A stretch of 7,368 nt of DNA from Candidatus Bathyarchaeota archaeon (lineage in GTDB: Archaea > Thermoproteota > Bathyarchaeia > TCS64), in the NCBI GenBank assembly GCA_016934355.1, contig JAFGTA010000007.1, positions 1 through 7,368 on the forward strand, in the 5' to 3' direction. The notes beneath the pieces were generated by a model that saw only the letters and a list, made by a program, of their open reading frames with translations, did not search any database and was not told the origin of the DNA. Shown piece by piece: positions 1 to 6,062 of the stretch. The position numbers and the translations under genes were made by a program. Numbering within the stretch: position 1 is the first letter of the stretch; every line of letters starts with the position of its first letter.

Positions 1-318
1 GAGCCGGAGGGGTCCGAGGGAGGACAAAGGTTCCAGATGACCGAGGAGTTCAGGGAATCGATGATGCAGAGGTTCACCATACAGTCCACCATAATGAGGA
101 TATCGCCGACCGAGATATACGAAAACATAATCAACGACGTGCTGGGCGTCCGCGGCTTCGGCGGCATGGGTGGACGCGGCTTCGAGAGAACCATGTCGCT
201 GACAGAGGCGCTGGCGGCCAACTGGGCGAACATCTCTGTGCTCACGGTCGGCCTCGTGATCTGCTTCGCAGCGTCGTACATGCTGTTCCTGCGAAGCGAG
301 ATAAGGCCAGGCGACTAG
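1..318 (+). CDS. ABC-2 type transporter permease, C-terminal fragment
   Basis: The reading frame is open from the first base, so this is the last 105 residues of a longer gene and not a small protein starting at the ATG at 37. ABC-2 family permeases form the membrane channel of ABC exporters and work with a separate ATPase. The visible part has a segment of the type FxxxTIQxxIMRISPTEIYEN, a glycine-rich loop (GFGGMGGRGF), a SLTEALAANW stretch before the membrane, and one clear final transmembrane helix (about residues 80-98 of the fragment, NISVLTVGLVICFAASYMLF) ending in a polar FLRSEIRPGD tail. The pattern of MRISP, a SL-x-E-x-L-x-x-x-W segment, and a last helix ending in F-x-R-x-E-I-R is typical of ABC-2 permease C-termini. 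The substrate cannot be read from this part. The ATPase partner would be expected upstream, outside the window. Confidence 0.8.
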   Translation, partial: EPEGSEGGQRFQMTEEFRESMMQRFTIQSTIMRISPTEIYENIINDVLGVRGFGGMGGRGFERTMSLTEALAANWANISVLTVGLVICFAASYMLFLRSEIRPGD

Positions 319-337
319 CCGGCCGTACCCACTCACC

Positions 338-354
338 TTTTACCCCTTTCTTTT
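338..354 (+). terminator. T-rich archaeal-type terminator after the permease gene
   Basis: Three short T runs (338-341, 347-349 and 351-354) lie 20-36 bases after the permease stop codon. Archaeal RNA polymerase often terminates at oligo-T tracts without a hairpin, and this is the first such cluster downstream. The call rests on composition only. Confidence 0.4.
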
Positions 355-510
355 CACAGTTAGAGAGTCCCGGGAAAGCCGTGAAAATAAGGTTTTCAGC
401 GGTAGGGGGGAGGGGGGGTATGGCACTCCAGACCGTTCTGTGGCTGGCTTCAGGAAAAGAAGCCTGAAAACGGCTCCGATCGATGACGGATAAATGCAAA
501 AACGTGCTCT

Positions 511-552
511 GTAACGGCTGAATCAACGCAAAAACGCGTTTAAGCCGTCTAC
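511..552 (+). repeat. Compound inverted repeat / predicted stem-loop
   Basis: GTA-ACGGCT (511-519) pairs with AGCCGT-C-TAC (543-552, one bulged C at 549). Inside it, AACGC (525-529) pairs with GCGTT (536-540) around an AAAAAC loop. This gives 14 base pairs with one asymmetric internal loop (520-524 against 541-542). No T-tract follows directly, so it does not look like a bacterial-type terminator. It could be part of a structured RNA. The pairing is seen directly in the sequence; any function is unknown. Confidence 0.45.
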
Positions 553-732
553 AATTCCGTATACCACGACCCTCTAATAGGCGGCTAAATACTCGAAGCC
601 AGATCCGTGTATCTCCATTATATCAGCCGCTGGCGCCTAGGACGCCTGTCAGGCTTGTCCACCAGATACCTGCACTCAAGATGAGGGAAAAGAATATTCG
701 TTAAGCGTAGTAAAAACGGAGAAACCCGACAA

Positions 733-746
733 TTAACGTTAAAAGA
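733..746 (+). promoter_or_regulatory. Likely promoter (TATA-like) with overlapping palindrome for the FAD oxidoreductase
   Basis: GTTAAAAG (739-746) is centred about 28 bases before the ATG at 770, the spacing of an archaeal TATA box for a leaderless or nearly leaderless transcript. It overlaps the perfect 10-base palindrome TTAACGTTAA (733-742), whose CGTTAA half also occurs at 699-704. A palindrome over the TATA box is where a repressor could block TBP/TFB binding, but no regulator is identified. Confidence 0.4.
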
Positions 747-769
747 ATGGTGCAATCACTAAGCCAAGC

Positions 770-2047
770 ATGGAGTGCGATATTCTAGTCATCGGGGCGG
801 GAGTCCTCGGCCTAAGCTCGGCCTACCACATGAAGAAGAGAGACCCGTCGAAACGGATAGTGGTCATCGACAAGTTCGGCGGCCCCGGCCAGGGCAACAG
901 CGCCAAGAGCGAGGGCGGCTTCCGAAACATATTCACAAGCTCCACAAACTACCTGCTCGCAGACAGCAGCATCGATGCCTTCAAGCAGCTCGAGGAGATG
1001 GGGCACGACCTTAAGCTCGAGTTCATGGGTTACCTCTGGCTGTTCAGCCAGCGACAGTACGACAACGTCAAGCCTGCGATCGACGCCATACTGAAGCGCG
1101 GCGACAGCGTCAGGGTGCTGAGCCTCGACGAGCTTAAGGAAACGGTCCCATGCCTGGTACCGGAGTTCGGGGACGACGAGGAGGCAGAGCTTCTCGGAGT
1201 CGAGGACGTAGCAGTCGGGGTCTTCGGGGAGAAGTGCGGTGGCTTGGACGCCGACGCACTGGTCAGAGCCTACGAGGAGGAGTTCCTGAAGCTCGGCGGC
1301 GAGGTGATGTACAACGCCGAGGCGGAGAGACTCATTCTTAAGCCCGTCGAGGAGCTGGGGCTGCCCGGGGAGCCGTTCGTCTGGCAGGACACGGCTATCG
1401 TGGGGGCGGAGACCTCGAAAGGCGAGATACTCGCCGGGAAGACCGTGGTCGCCGCCGGCGCGTGGGCTCACCAGCTGCTCGACCCCGTGGGCCTCGACAG
1501 CTTCCAGCGGCCCAAGAAGCGCCAGATATTCGCTTTCAAGGACCCGAAGCTCGAACCCTTCTTCAAGGTAAAGGGCCTCAACGACGACGGCGTTATGCCT
1601 CTCACGATCCTGCCGAAGGCTAACATACTGTTCAGGCCTGAGCTCAGCGAGGGAAGCATATGGCTGGCATGCGCGGACGAGCTCGGCCGAGGGTTCGGGC
1701 TGGAGGAGGACCCGCAGCCCGAGGAAGACTACTACACCAACAACATCTACCATGTACTCGTCAAGTACTTCCCGTGCTTCGAGGACGTCCGCCCCATGAA
1801 CATGTGGGCTGGCCAGTACGCCGTCAACAGCCTCGACGAAACCCCTGTCCTATACGAGGCGCCGGGCCTCTGCTACATCGGGGCAGGCAGCGGAAGCGGC
1901 ATAATGAAGGCGGACAGCCTCGGCAGGGTACTGGACGCGCTGGTCGCAGGCGAGGCGGAGGCTGAGCTTCACGGCGGAAGGAGGTTCCGTGTCAGCGACC
2001 TCGGCGTAAAGCACCGCCACGTGGAGCACGAGGAGTTCGTGATCTAG
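770..2047 (+). CDS. FAD-dependent oxidoreductase, DAO (D-amino acid oxidase / sarcosine oxidase-like) family
   Basis: A predicted soluble flavoenzyme of 425 aa, the usual length for the DAO family, whose members oxidise amines, amino acids, N-methyl amino acids or 2-hydroxy acids with FAD. The protein begins almost directly with the Rossmann beta-alpha-beta motif: DILVIGAGVLGLSSAYHM has GxGxxG at residues 9-14, and D34 (end of IVVID) is placed to bind the adenosine ribose. The GNSAKSEGGFRNIF segment (42-54) matches the family's second FAD contact near the isoalloxazine ring. The C-terminal FAD motif is at about 366-388 (GLCYIGAGSGSGIMKADSLGR). The ATG at 770 is chosen because any shorter start would cut the Rossmann motif. 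No ribosome site precedes it, which fits a leaderless message. The substrate is not recognisable: the fold is shared by sarcosine, glycine, proline and L-2-hydroxyglutarate enzymes and FOXRED1-like proteins. Confidence 0.85.
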   Translation: MECDILVIGAGVLGLSSAYHMKKRDPSKRIVVIDKFGGPGQGNSAKSEGGFRNIFTSSTNYLLADSSIDAFKQLEEMGHDLKLEFMGYLWLFSQRQYDNVKPAIDAILKRGDSVRVLSLDELKETVPCLVPEFGDDEEAELLGVEDVAVGVFGEKCGGLDADALVRAYEEEFLKLGGEVMYNAEAERLILKPVEELGLPGEPFVWQDTAIVGAETSKGEILAGKTVVAAGAWAHQLLDPVGLDSFQRPKKRQIFAFKDPKLEPFFKVKGLNDDGVMPLTILPKANILFRPELSEGSIWLACADELGRGFGLEEDPQPEEDYYTNNIYHVLVKYFPCFEDVRPMNMWAGQYAVNSLDETPVLYEAPGLCYIGAGSGSGIMKADSLGRVLDALVAGEAEAELHGGRRFRVSDLGVKHRHVEHEEFVI

Positions 2048-2077
2048 CGACAGGCTTCCTCCAAGCCACTAAATTTC

Positions 2078-2109
2078 ATGTGATTTTTAAACCTTAATTA
2101 ATGTGATTT
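2078..2109. repeat. Direct repeat ATGTGATTT x2 between the oxidoreductase and kinase genes
   Basis: ATGTGATTT occurs at 2078-2086 and again at 2101-2109, a period of 23 bases, or about two helical turns. The first copy runs into a TTTTT tract (2084-2088) that is a plausible terminator for the upstream oxidoreductase gene. The pair may be operator half-sites for the kinase promoter, or chance in AT-rich DNA. Confidence 0.35.
2084..2088 (+). terminator. T-tract terminator after the FAD oxidoreductase
   Basis: A run of five T bases lies 37 bases after the TAG stop at 2045-2047, in an AT-rich stretch (ATTTTTAAACC). This is the sort of oligo-T signal used by archaeal RNA polymerase. There is no strong hairpin. 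Confidence 0.4.
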
Positions 2110-2145
2110 AGCGTAAACGGATGATCGGTCAAACCGTCATACAAC

Positions 2146-2194
2146 GAGATATAACCCACCATTTCTATTAATGACAACTTAACGGGTGAGAGGT
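2146..2194 (+). promoter_or_regulatory. TATA-like box and Shine-Dalgarno site for the histidine kinase
   Basis: GAGATATAACC (2146-2156, core ATATAA 2149-2154) is a good archaeal TATA candidate, predicting transcription start near 2178. The short leader then carries GGGTGAGAGGT (2184-2194), which offers both GGTGA and GAGGT matches to the 16S 3' end; GAGGT ends five bases before the ATG at 2200. A second AT-rich box, CTATTAAT (2165-2172), is an alternative. The ribosome site supports 2200 as the start. Confidence 0.45.
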
Positions 2195-2199
2195 TAGCG

Positions 2200-4575
2200 A
2201 TGACTGCCAAAATTCTTGTGCTTCACATAGACGACGACCTTGACCAACTTAAATTCACGAAGCTGTTCCTCGAGCGAGTGAACGACAGAATACACGTGGA
2301 AAGCGAGACCGATCCAGCCATGGCAGTTGAACGGCTTAGAAACGGTTCGTTTGACTGCATAGTCTGTGACTACAAGATGCCCCGCCTCTCAGGGATAGAC
2401 CTCGCAGGCAAGATGAGGGAGTTCAGCGACCTGCCTTTCATACTATACACGGGTCACGGCAGCGAGGAGGTAGCCGAGGCAGCGTTCGCCGCAGGCGTCA
2501 GCGACTACATGAGGAAAGAGACGGACCCAAGCCACTACCAAGTCCTTGCGAACAGGATAACGGCTGCAACCGATACTTATCGTAATGAAAAAGAAGCGAG
2601 GACCACGCGGCAGCTGATGGCGGTTTTCATGGACTCCGCCACCGAGGGGTTCTCCATCCTCGACTCTGACTTCAACTACATCGATGTAAACCGGACTGTC
2701 CTCCAACGAATAGGGCTGAGGAGAGAGGACTTCATCGGGAAGAACCTAGTCGACCTGTTCCCCGACGTACGTGAATCCGGCCGCCTCCAAAACTATATAC
2801 ATGTCCTGGAGACCGGAGAAGCATACTCAGCCGAGATAATCGACAGGAGCTACTCTCAGCGCTACCTCCTGGTCAAAGCCTTCAAGGTTGGCGAAGGTCT
2901 AGGGTTTATCACGACTGATCTGACTAGGCTCAGGACGTTCGAGACTCGACTCAACGCCCTGTACCAGAGTGCCACCCGGCTCGGCGAGGCAGAGGGTATA
3001 CTCAAGATATCTGATATCTCCATCGGCATCCTGAGAGACGTTCTAGAATACAAGATAGGGAGCATCGGGTTCATCACAGGTGATGAGGCAGTCTTTCACA
3101 GGTCCATCGAGTTCGATTTTCCGGATAAATTCAAGATACCCTTGAGCGCACGAAGCGTAGTCGCTAGGGCAGTAAGGGAGAGGAAGACCCAGATAGTCGA
3201 GGATACGCGTCTTGACCCCGATTACCTGGACGTGGAAGTGTCAGGATACGATATAGACTCGAATCTCTCCGAGATCGCAGTGCCCGTCCTCCTCGACGGT
3301 GTGCCTGTGGCAGTATTCAACGTAGAAGACCCGGAGACCAGCGCCTTCGATGAAGAGGACCAGAAGCTCCTCGACACGCTTGCGTCTCACATAGCCTCAT
3401 CAATCAGGCGTCTCAGAGAACTCCAAGAGAACAAGAGACACCATGAACAGCTTCATGCCCTGAACAGGCACGTGCTCTCCCTGAACCAGGCCGACAACGT
3501 CGACATGGTAGCCAAAGTAACCCTCGACATAATGAGCCAGGTCTTCGGTGAAGGCTTCCTATCGTTCCAGCTATTGAAGGATGGGCACTTGCACACGATT
3601 GACGCGAGAGGCGCTCCCTCGATTGGAGTGCCCCTGCCTCTTGACGGTAAGGGTGTAACCACGAGGGCTGCACGGGAAGCCAGAGCCGTGTACGTATCGA
3701 ACACCAGGGACGACTCCGACTTCATACAGGTTTTCTCCGGCTCGCAGACTGAGCTCGCCGTCCCCGTGATCCATAAAGACGAGGTGTTGGCGGTCCTGAA
3801 CATGGAGAGCCCCTCCATTGACGCCTTCTCTGAGGAGGACGTGAGGCTACTTGAGATACTTGCGATGCACGTAGGCACATCACTATTCAGACAGAGGCAG
3901 GAGCAGGAGCTCAGGCGAGTCTCTGACGAGAACCTCTCCAACACGATGGAAGGCTTGGAGCGGGTGACCAGAATGATGAGGCACGACCTGAGGAGCCCCC
4001 TACAGAGCATAAGCAACGCCGCCCAGATGATAGAGCTTGAGCCGGACTCCGCGCAGGAGATGATCACCATCATTGGGAACAACGTCCAGTACGCCGTGGA
4101 GATACTGGACGACCTCCGAACACTGTCCGCGCCTAAGTCCATCGTCAAAGAGCCTGTAGAAATCGATGAACTCTTACGAAGGTCCCTTGAGAGCAGGATT
4201 CTCCCAAGGAACATCGACGCCAAGATGAGCCTTGGCTCAGGGGCTACAACCCCCATCGATAAGACGAAGATGACGAGAGTAATCGATAACCTGATCAACA
4301 ACGCCATCGAGGCGATGCCGAACGGGGGTATCCTAACCATAGACGCCCATGTAGACGGAGACGAGATCATCATAGAGATAAGCGACGAGGGGCAGGGAAT
4401 CCCCGACGAGTCGATGTACATGGTGTTCCGCCCCTTCTTCTCGACCAAGACGACGGGGATGGGGCTTGGGCTAACCTACTGCAAAGAGGTCGCCGAAGCC
4501 CACGGCGGCAGCATCCACGTCGCCTCGAAGGAGAACGAGGGGACCAAGATCACAGTTCGGCTGCCCATCAAGTAA
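2200..4575 (+). CDS. Soluble multi-domain histidine kinase (REC-PAS-GAF-GAF-HisKA-HATPase)
   Basis: A 791-aa sensor kinase with no transmembrane segment, so it should sense signals in the cytoplasm. Domain order: receiver (about 3-120), with acidic pair D11/D12, phospho-acceptor D57 in CIVCDYKMP, T84 and K106; PAS (about 139-240); GAF1 (about 251-405); GAF2 (about 418-565); a coiled linker (566-590); a HisKA dimerisation helix with H595 in MRHDLRSPLQS; and an ATPase domain with N-box N701 (DNLINNAIEAM), G1 box D729-E-G-Q-G733, F-box (VFRPFFSTK) and G2 box G753-M-G-L-G757. All catalytic residues are present. The two GAF domains share a similar core (S-E-I-A-V-P-V and T-E-L-A-V-P-V, 160 residues apart) and probably arose by duplication. 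The N-terminal receiver suggests input from another kinase or feedback control. No separate response regulator is nearby, so the output is unknown. Confidence 0.93.
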   Translation: MTAKILVLHIDDDLDQLKFTKLFLERVNDRIHVESETDPAMAVERLRNGSFDCIVCDYKMPRLSGIDLAGKMREFSDLPFILYTGHGSEEVAEAAFAAGVSDYMRKETDPSHYQVLANRITAATDTYRNEKEARTTRQLMAVFMDSATEGFSILDSDFNYIDVNRTVLQRIGLRREDFIGKNLVDLFPDVRESGRLQNYIHVLETGEAYSAEIIDRSYSQRYLLVKAFKVGEGLGFITTDLTRLRTFETRLNALYQSATRLGEAEGILKISDISIGILRDVLEYKIGSIGFITGDEAVFHRSIEFDFPDKFKIPLSARSVVARAVRERKTQIVEDTRLDPDYLDVEVSGYDIDSNLSEIAVPVLLDGVPVAVFNVEDPETSAFDEEDQKLLDTLASHIASSIRRLRELQENKRHHEQLHALNRHVLSLNQADNVDMVAKVTLDIMSQVFGEGFLSFQLLKDGHLHTIDARGAPSIGVPLPLDGKGVTTRAAREARAVYVSNTRDDSDFIQVFSGSQTELAVPVIHKDEVLAVLNMESPSIDAFSEEDVRLLEILAMHVGTSLFRQRQEQELRRVSDENLSNTMEGLERVTRMMRHDLRSPLQSISNAAQMIELEPDSAQEMITIIGNNVQYAVEILDDLRTLSAPKSIVKEPVEIDELLRRSLESRILPRNIDAKMSLGSGATTPIDKTKMTRVIDNLINNAIEAMPNGGILTIDAHVDGDEIIIEISDEGQGIPDESMYMVFRPFFSTKTTGMGLGLTYCKEVAEAHGGSIHVASKENEGTKITVRLPIK

Positions 4576-4589
4576 TAAAGGGTAGGGGC

Positions 4590-5492
4590 TCAGTCCCTGT
4601 TCTTGACGCCCTGAACCACGCCCTCGACGAGCCTGTACACCGACTTCAGCCCCCTCCTCTCGGGGTCACGTTTAGCCGGGTATGAGGCCATACCAAAGCC
4701 CGCAGTCTTAGGGTTCTCGAACATGATCTCAAGAGCCTCCGCCAACTCGTCAGCTGTGGGGCCATCCTCGACGGGCAGCCCGGCGCCCGGTATGTCCTCG
4801 GGGTCGAGTACGTCGAGGTCGACGTGGACGTAGATGAGGTCTGCCAGGGTGCTGAGCCTGTCTATCTCCATGTCAATCGCGGGGCTCAGCCGCCTCACGT
4901 CGTCCACGGTGATCTGACTGATGTCGTGCTTGTCTATGAGGTACTGCTCCCACGGGTCGGTGTCCCTTACTCCCATCATTGTGACGTACTTCATGGGCAG
5001 CGGTGGGTCCAGGCCGCAGGCTCTCCTGATGTGGTGCAGGCAGAGTCCTGTGCTCACCGCCACGGGCATCCCCCCCAGCATGCCGCTGAGGCTGGTCTCG
5101 GGCGTGTTAAAGTCTCCGTGGGAATCCACCCAGACGAGGCCGACGCGGAGAGGCTTCCAACCACCACCCGCCCTCTGGTGGCCGGCGAGCATCCCCATGA
5201 GGCCGTTGCAGTTGCTGAGGAGCCCGATGGGGAGGACGCCCGCCCTGATCTGGCCTGCGACGATGTCGGCTAGATGATTGCTCGCTAGGGCCATCCTGTA
5301 CCTGGCTCCGTAGACCTTCTCCTCGTCCGGCGTCAACTCAGCCGCCCTACGCTCCACTACGTCGCAGCCCCACTTCTCTAGGCTGCTAAGGAGGCCGCCT
5401 TCCTCAACCACGTTCGGGCTGGTGTCTATCTCGGTGGAGCCTAGATGGCCGTTGTGAAGAAGCTTGGGTATCCCTACCTTGATCTTATTCAT
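4590..5492 (-). CDS. Arginase/ureohydrolase-fold protein with non-standard active site
   Basis: At 300 aa it has the usual length of the arginase/agmatinase/formiminoglutamase superfamily, metal enzymes that cleave C-N bonds of guanidino or formimino groups. D123, H125 and D127 in WVDSHGDFNTPET, and D225 and D227 in HVDLDVLDP, match five of the six manganese ligands. The sixth, the His of GGDHS, falls in LLSNCNG (92-97), where C95 aligns with it. The proton-shuttle His of arginase aligns with G140, and the guanidinium-binding Glu of MEVNP aligns with A269 in MASYP. It therefore belongs to a divergent subfamily and ordinary arginase or agmatinase activity is unlikely. Its stop lies 14 bases from the convergent kinase stop, and 41 bases separate it from the SSB-like gene upstream. 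A TTTTTTATC box 29-37 bases upstream suggests its own promoter, with GTGAT close to the ATG as a weak ribosome site. Confidence 0.85.
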   Translation of the reverse strand: MNKIKVGIPKLLHNGHLGSTEIDTSPNVVEEGGLLSSLEKWGCDVVERRAAELTPDEEKVYGARYRMALASNHLADIVAGQIRAGVLPIGLLSNCNGLMGMLAGHQRAGGGWKPLRVGLVWVDSHGDFNTPETSLSGMLGGMPVAVSTGLCLHHIRRACGLDPPLPMKYVTMMGVRDTDPWEQYLIDKHDISQITVDDVRRLSPAIDMEIDRLSTLADLIYVHVDLDVLDPEDIPGAGLPVEDGPTADELAEALEIMFENPKTAGFGMASYPAKRDPERRGLKSVYRLVEGVVQGVKNRD

Positions 5493-5520
5493 AGAATCAC
5501 TTTGATTGACGCGGATTGTA

Positions 5521-5530
5521 GATAAAAAAT
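5521..5530 (-). promoter_or_regulatory. A/T-rich box: terminator of the SSB-like gene and/or TATA box of the arginase-fold gene
   Basis: Read on the minus strand, the 41-base gap contains ATTTTTTATC. Its six T bases lie just after the SSB-like stop codon (a terminator position) and about 33 bases before the arginase-fold start (a TATA position for a very short leader). One element may serve both roles. Confidence 0.4.
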
Positions 5531-5533
5531 GTT

Positions 5534-5962
5534 TTAGCGGTACCTTCTCCTCTGGTCCCAGTTCCTCTGGTCGCGGGTTCTGCGGTGGTCTTGAACCTCT
5601 TCAGCGGAGACGTTGTTCTCGAGGTTAAGCTCGTCGAAGGGGTCCTCCTCGGCGACCTCGTAGCTGCCGTATCGCCCGATGTTTAGGCGCATGCTGCCCC
5701 TGTAGACCCTTATGTAGCCGTTGTTGATGTTGATAACCGAGTCTTCCTTCATCTCATCGATGGCTTCGTCGAACAAGGTGAGGTAGACGCTGCCAGTGTC
5801 GTCCGCTATGAGGGCGTCGGCGACCCGGTGCTGGGAGTCGTCGGCTCTGAAGGTGACTTCCCTGGGCTCGCCTACGCTGATGACCTTCGCCACCGTGAAG
5901 ACTCTCTTCGAGAAGGTGTTCAAATCGCTGATCTTGGTCAGCGGCTCGCTGCTGTCTTCCAT
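5534..5962 (-). CDS. OB-fold single-stranded DNA-binding protein, Sulfolobus SSB-like
   Basis: A 142-aa protein with one OB-fold (about residues 8-104) and a charged tail, close in size and plan to Sulfolobus SSB (148 aa). The core runs LTKISDL, VAKVISVGEPREV, HRVADALIADDTGSVYLTLFDEAID, then INNGYIRVYRGSMRLNIGRYG. F64, Y83 and Y87 sit where Sulfolobus SSB has its ssDNA-stacking residues W56, W75 and F79, so binding should be kept. An acidic linker (103-123) leads to a basic tail rich in Arg, Gln and aromatic residues (R127-R142), holding a small repeat RDQRN/WDQRR in place of the RGG-rich and acidic tail of Sulfolobus. The likely role is protecting ssDNA (or RNA) in replication, repair or transcription. 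The start at 5962 has no ribosome site. It is divergent from the class V enzyme across a promoter region of about 100 bases. Confidence 0.85.
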   Translation of the reverse strand: MEDSSEPLTKISDLNTFSKRVFTVAKVISVGEPREVTFRADDSQHRVADALIADDTGSVYLTLFDEAIDEMKEDSVININNGYIRVYRGSMRLNIGRYGSYEVAEEDPFDELNLENNVSAEEVQDHRRTRDQRNWDQRRRYR

Positions 5963-6042
5963 ACGATATACACTCTGAGCTGCAGGATTTGTTACATCTG
6001 TCGGCGTTTAAGGGTTCCCCGCCGCCCTCAGCTTCATATCGT
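5963..6042. promoter_or_regulatory. Divergent promoter region with mirrored CTCAG-N4/5-ATATCGT motif
   Basis: On the minus strand, CTCAG-N5-ATATCGT (5979 to 5963) ends right at the ATG of the SSB-like gene. On the plus strand, CTCAG-N4-ATATCGT (6027-6042) lies 20 bases before the ATG at 6063. The two form a large, nearly symmetric dyad. A TTTAA box at 6007-6011 near its centre could serve as TATA in either direction. The plus-strand CATATC (6035-6040) could also be the TATA box for a leaderless message from 6063. The arrangement suggests coordinated control of both genes, but this is inferred. Confidence 0.45.
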
Positions 6043-6062
6043 TGAGCGCCATCAATACACTC

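Larger units (their letters stand above)
319..769. other. Long non-coding region with many stem-loops
   Basis: No convincing gene lies here. In order it holds a T-rich terminator (338-354), a G-run (405-418, 13 of 14 bases G), a 15-codon open frame preceded by GGAGG (420-467), overlapping alternative hairpins (446-468), a compound hairpin (511-552), a larger inverted repeat (578-586 with 625-639), an 11-base dyad GCCTGTCAGGC (644-654), the palindrome GAATATTC (692-699), and the palindrome TTAACGTTAA (733-742) next to the start of the FAD oxidoreductase. A TATA-like TTATATC lies at 618-624. No tRNA T-loop signature and no paired C/D box motifs were found. It may hold an unannotated small RNA, a long leader, or only regulatory sites. 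Confidence 0.5.

Noticed and set aside
37..318. A complete 93-aa membrane protein starting at the ATG at 37
   Set aside because: The frame is open back to base 1 with no stop, and the sequence matches the C-terminal end of ABC-2 permeases, so it is a cut-off gene.
480..525. C/D-box guide RNA (GATGAC near 483-488, CTGA at 518-521)
   Set aside because: The C-box match is imperfect, the spacing is too short, and there are no internal D'/C' boxes.
242..526. 94-codon minus-strand frame over the permease end and intergenic region
   Set aside because: The translation has no domain or membrane pattern, and it overlaps the real permease end and the G-run. No supporting start signal was seen.
574..660. 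tRNA-like fold in the intergenic stem-loop region
   Set aside because: No GGTTCGA-type T-loop, no proper anticodon arm and no 7-bp acceptor stem could be found.
812..1753. 313-codon minus-strand frame across the FAD oxidoreductase
   Set aside because: A shadow frame: low-complexity Leu/Val/Glu-rich translation with no motif, opposite a gene with clear FAD-binding motifs.
3453..4448. 331-codon open frame on the minus strand inside the kinase gene
   Set aside because: It is antisense to the intact HisKA/ATPase region, is Ser- and Leu-rich with no recognisable domain, and is explained by codon bias of the real gene.
4576..4589. Shared bidirectional terminator between the convergent kinase and arginase-fold genes
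   Set aside because: Only 14 bases are available, with no T-tract or hairpin in either direction; termination must occur inside the opposing genes.
4824..5277. Plus-strand frames of 118-149 codons opposite the arginase-fold gene
   Set aside because: The minus strand carries clear metal-binding motifs; the plus-strand translations look like random antisense products.
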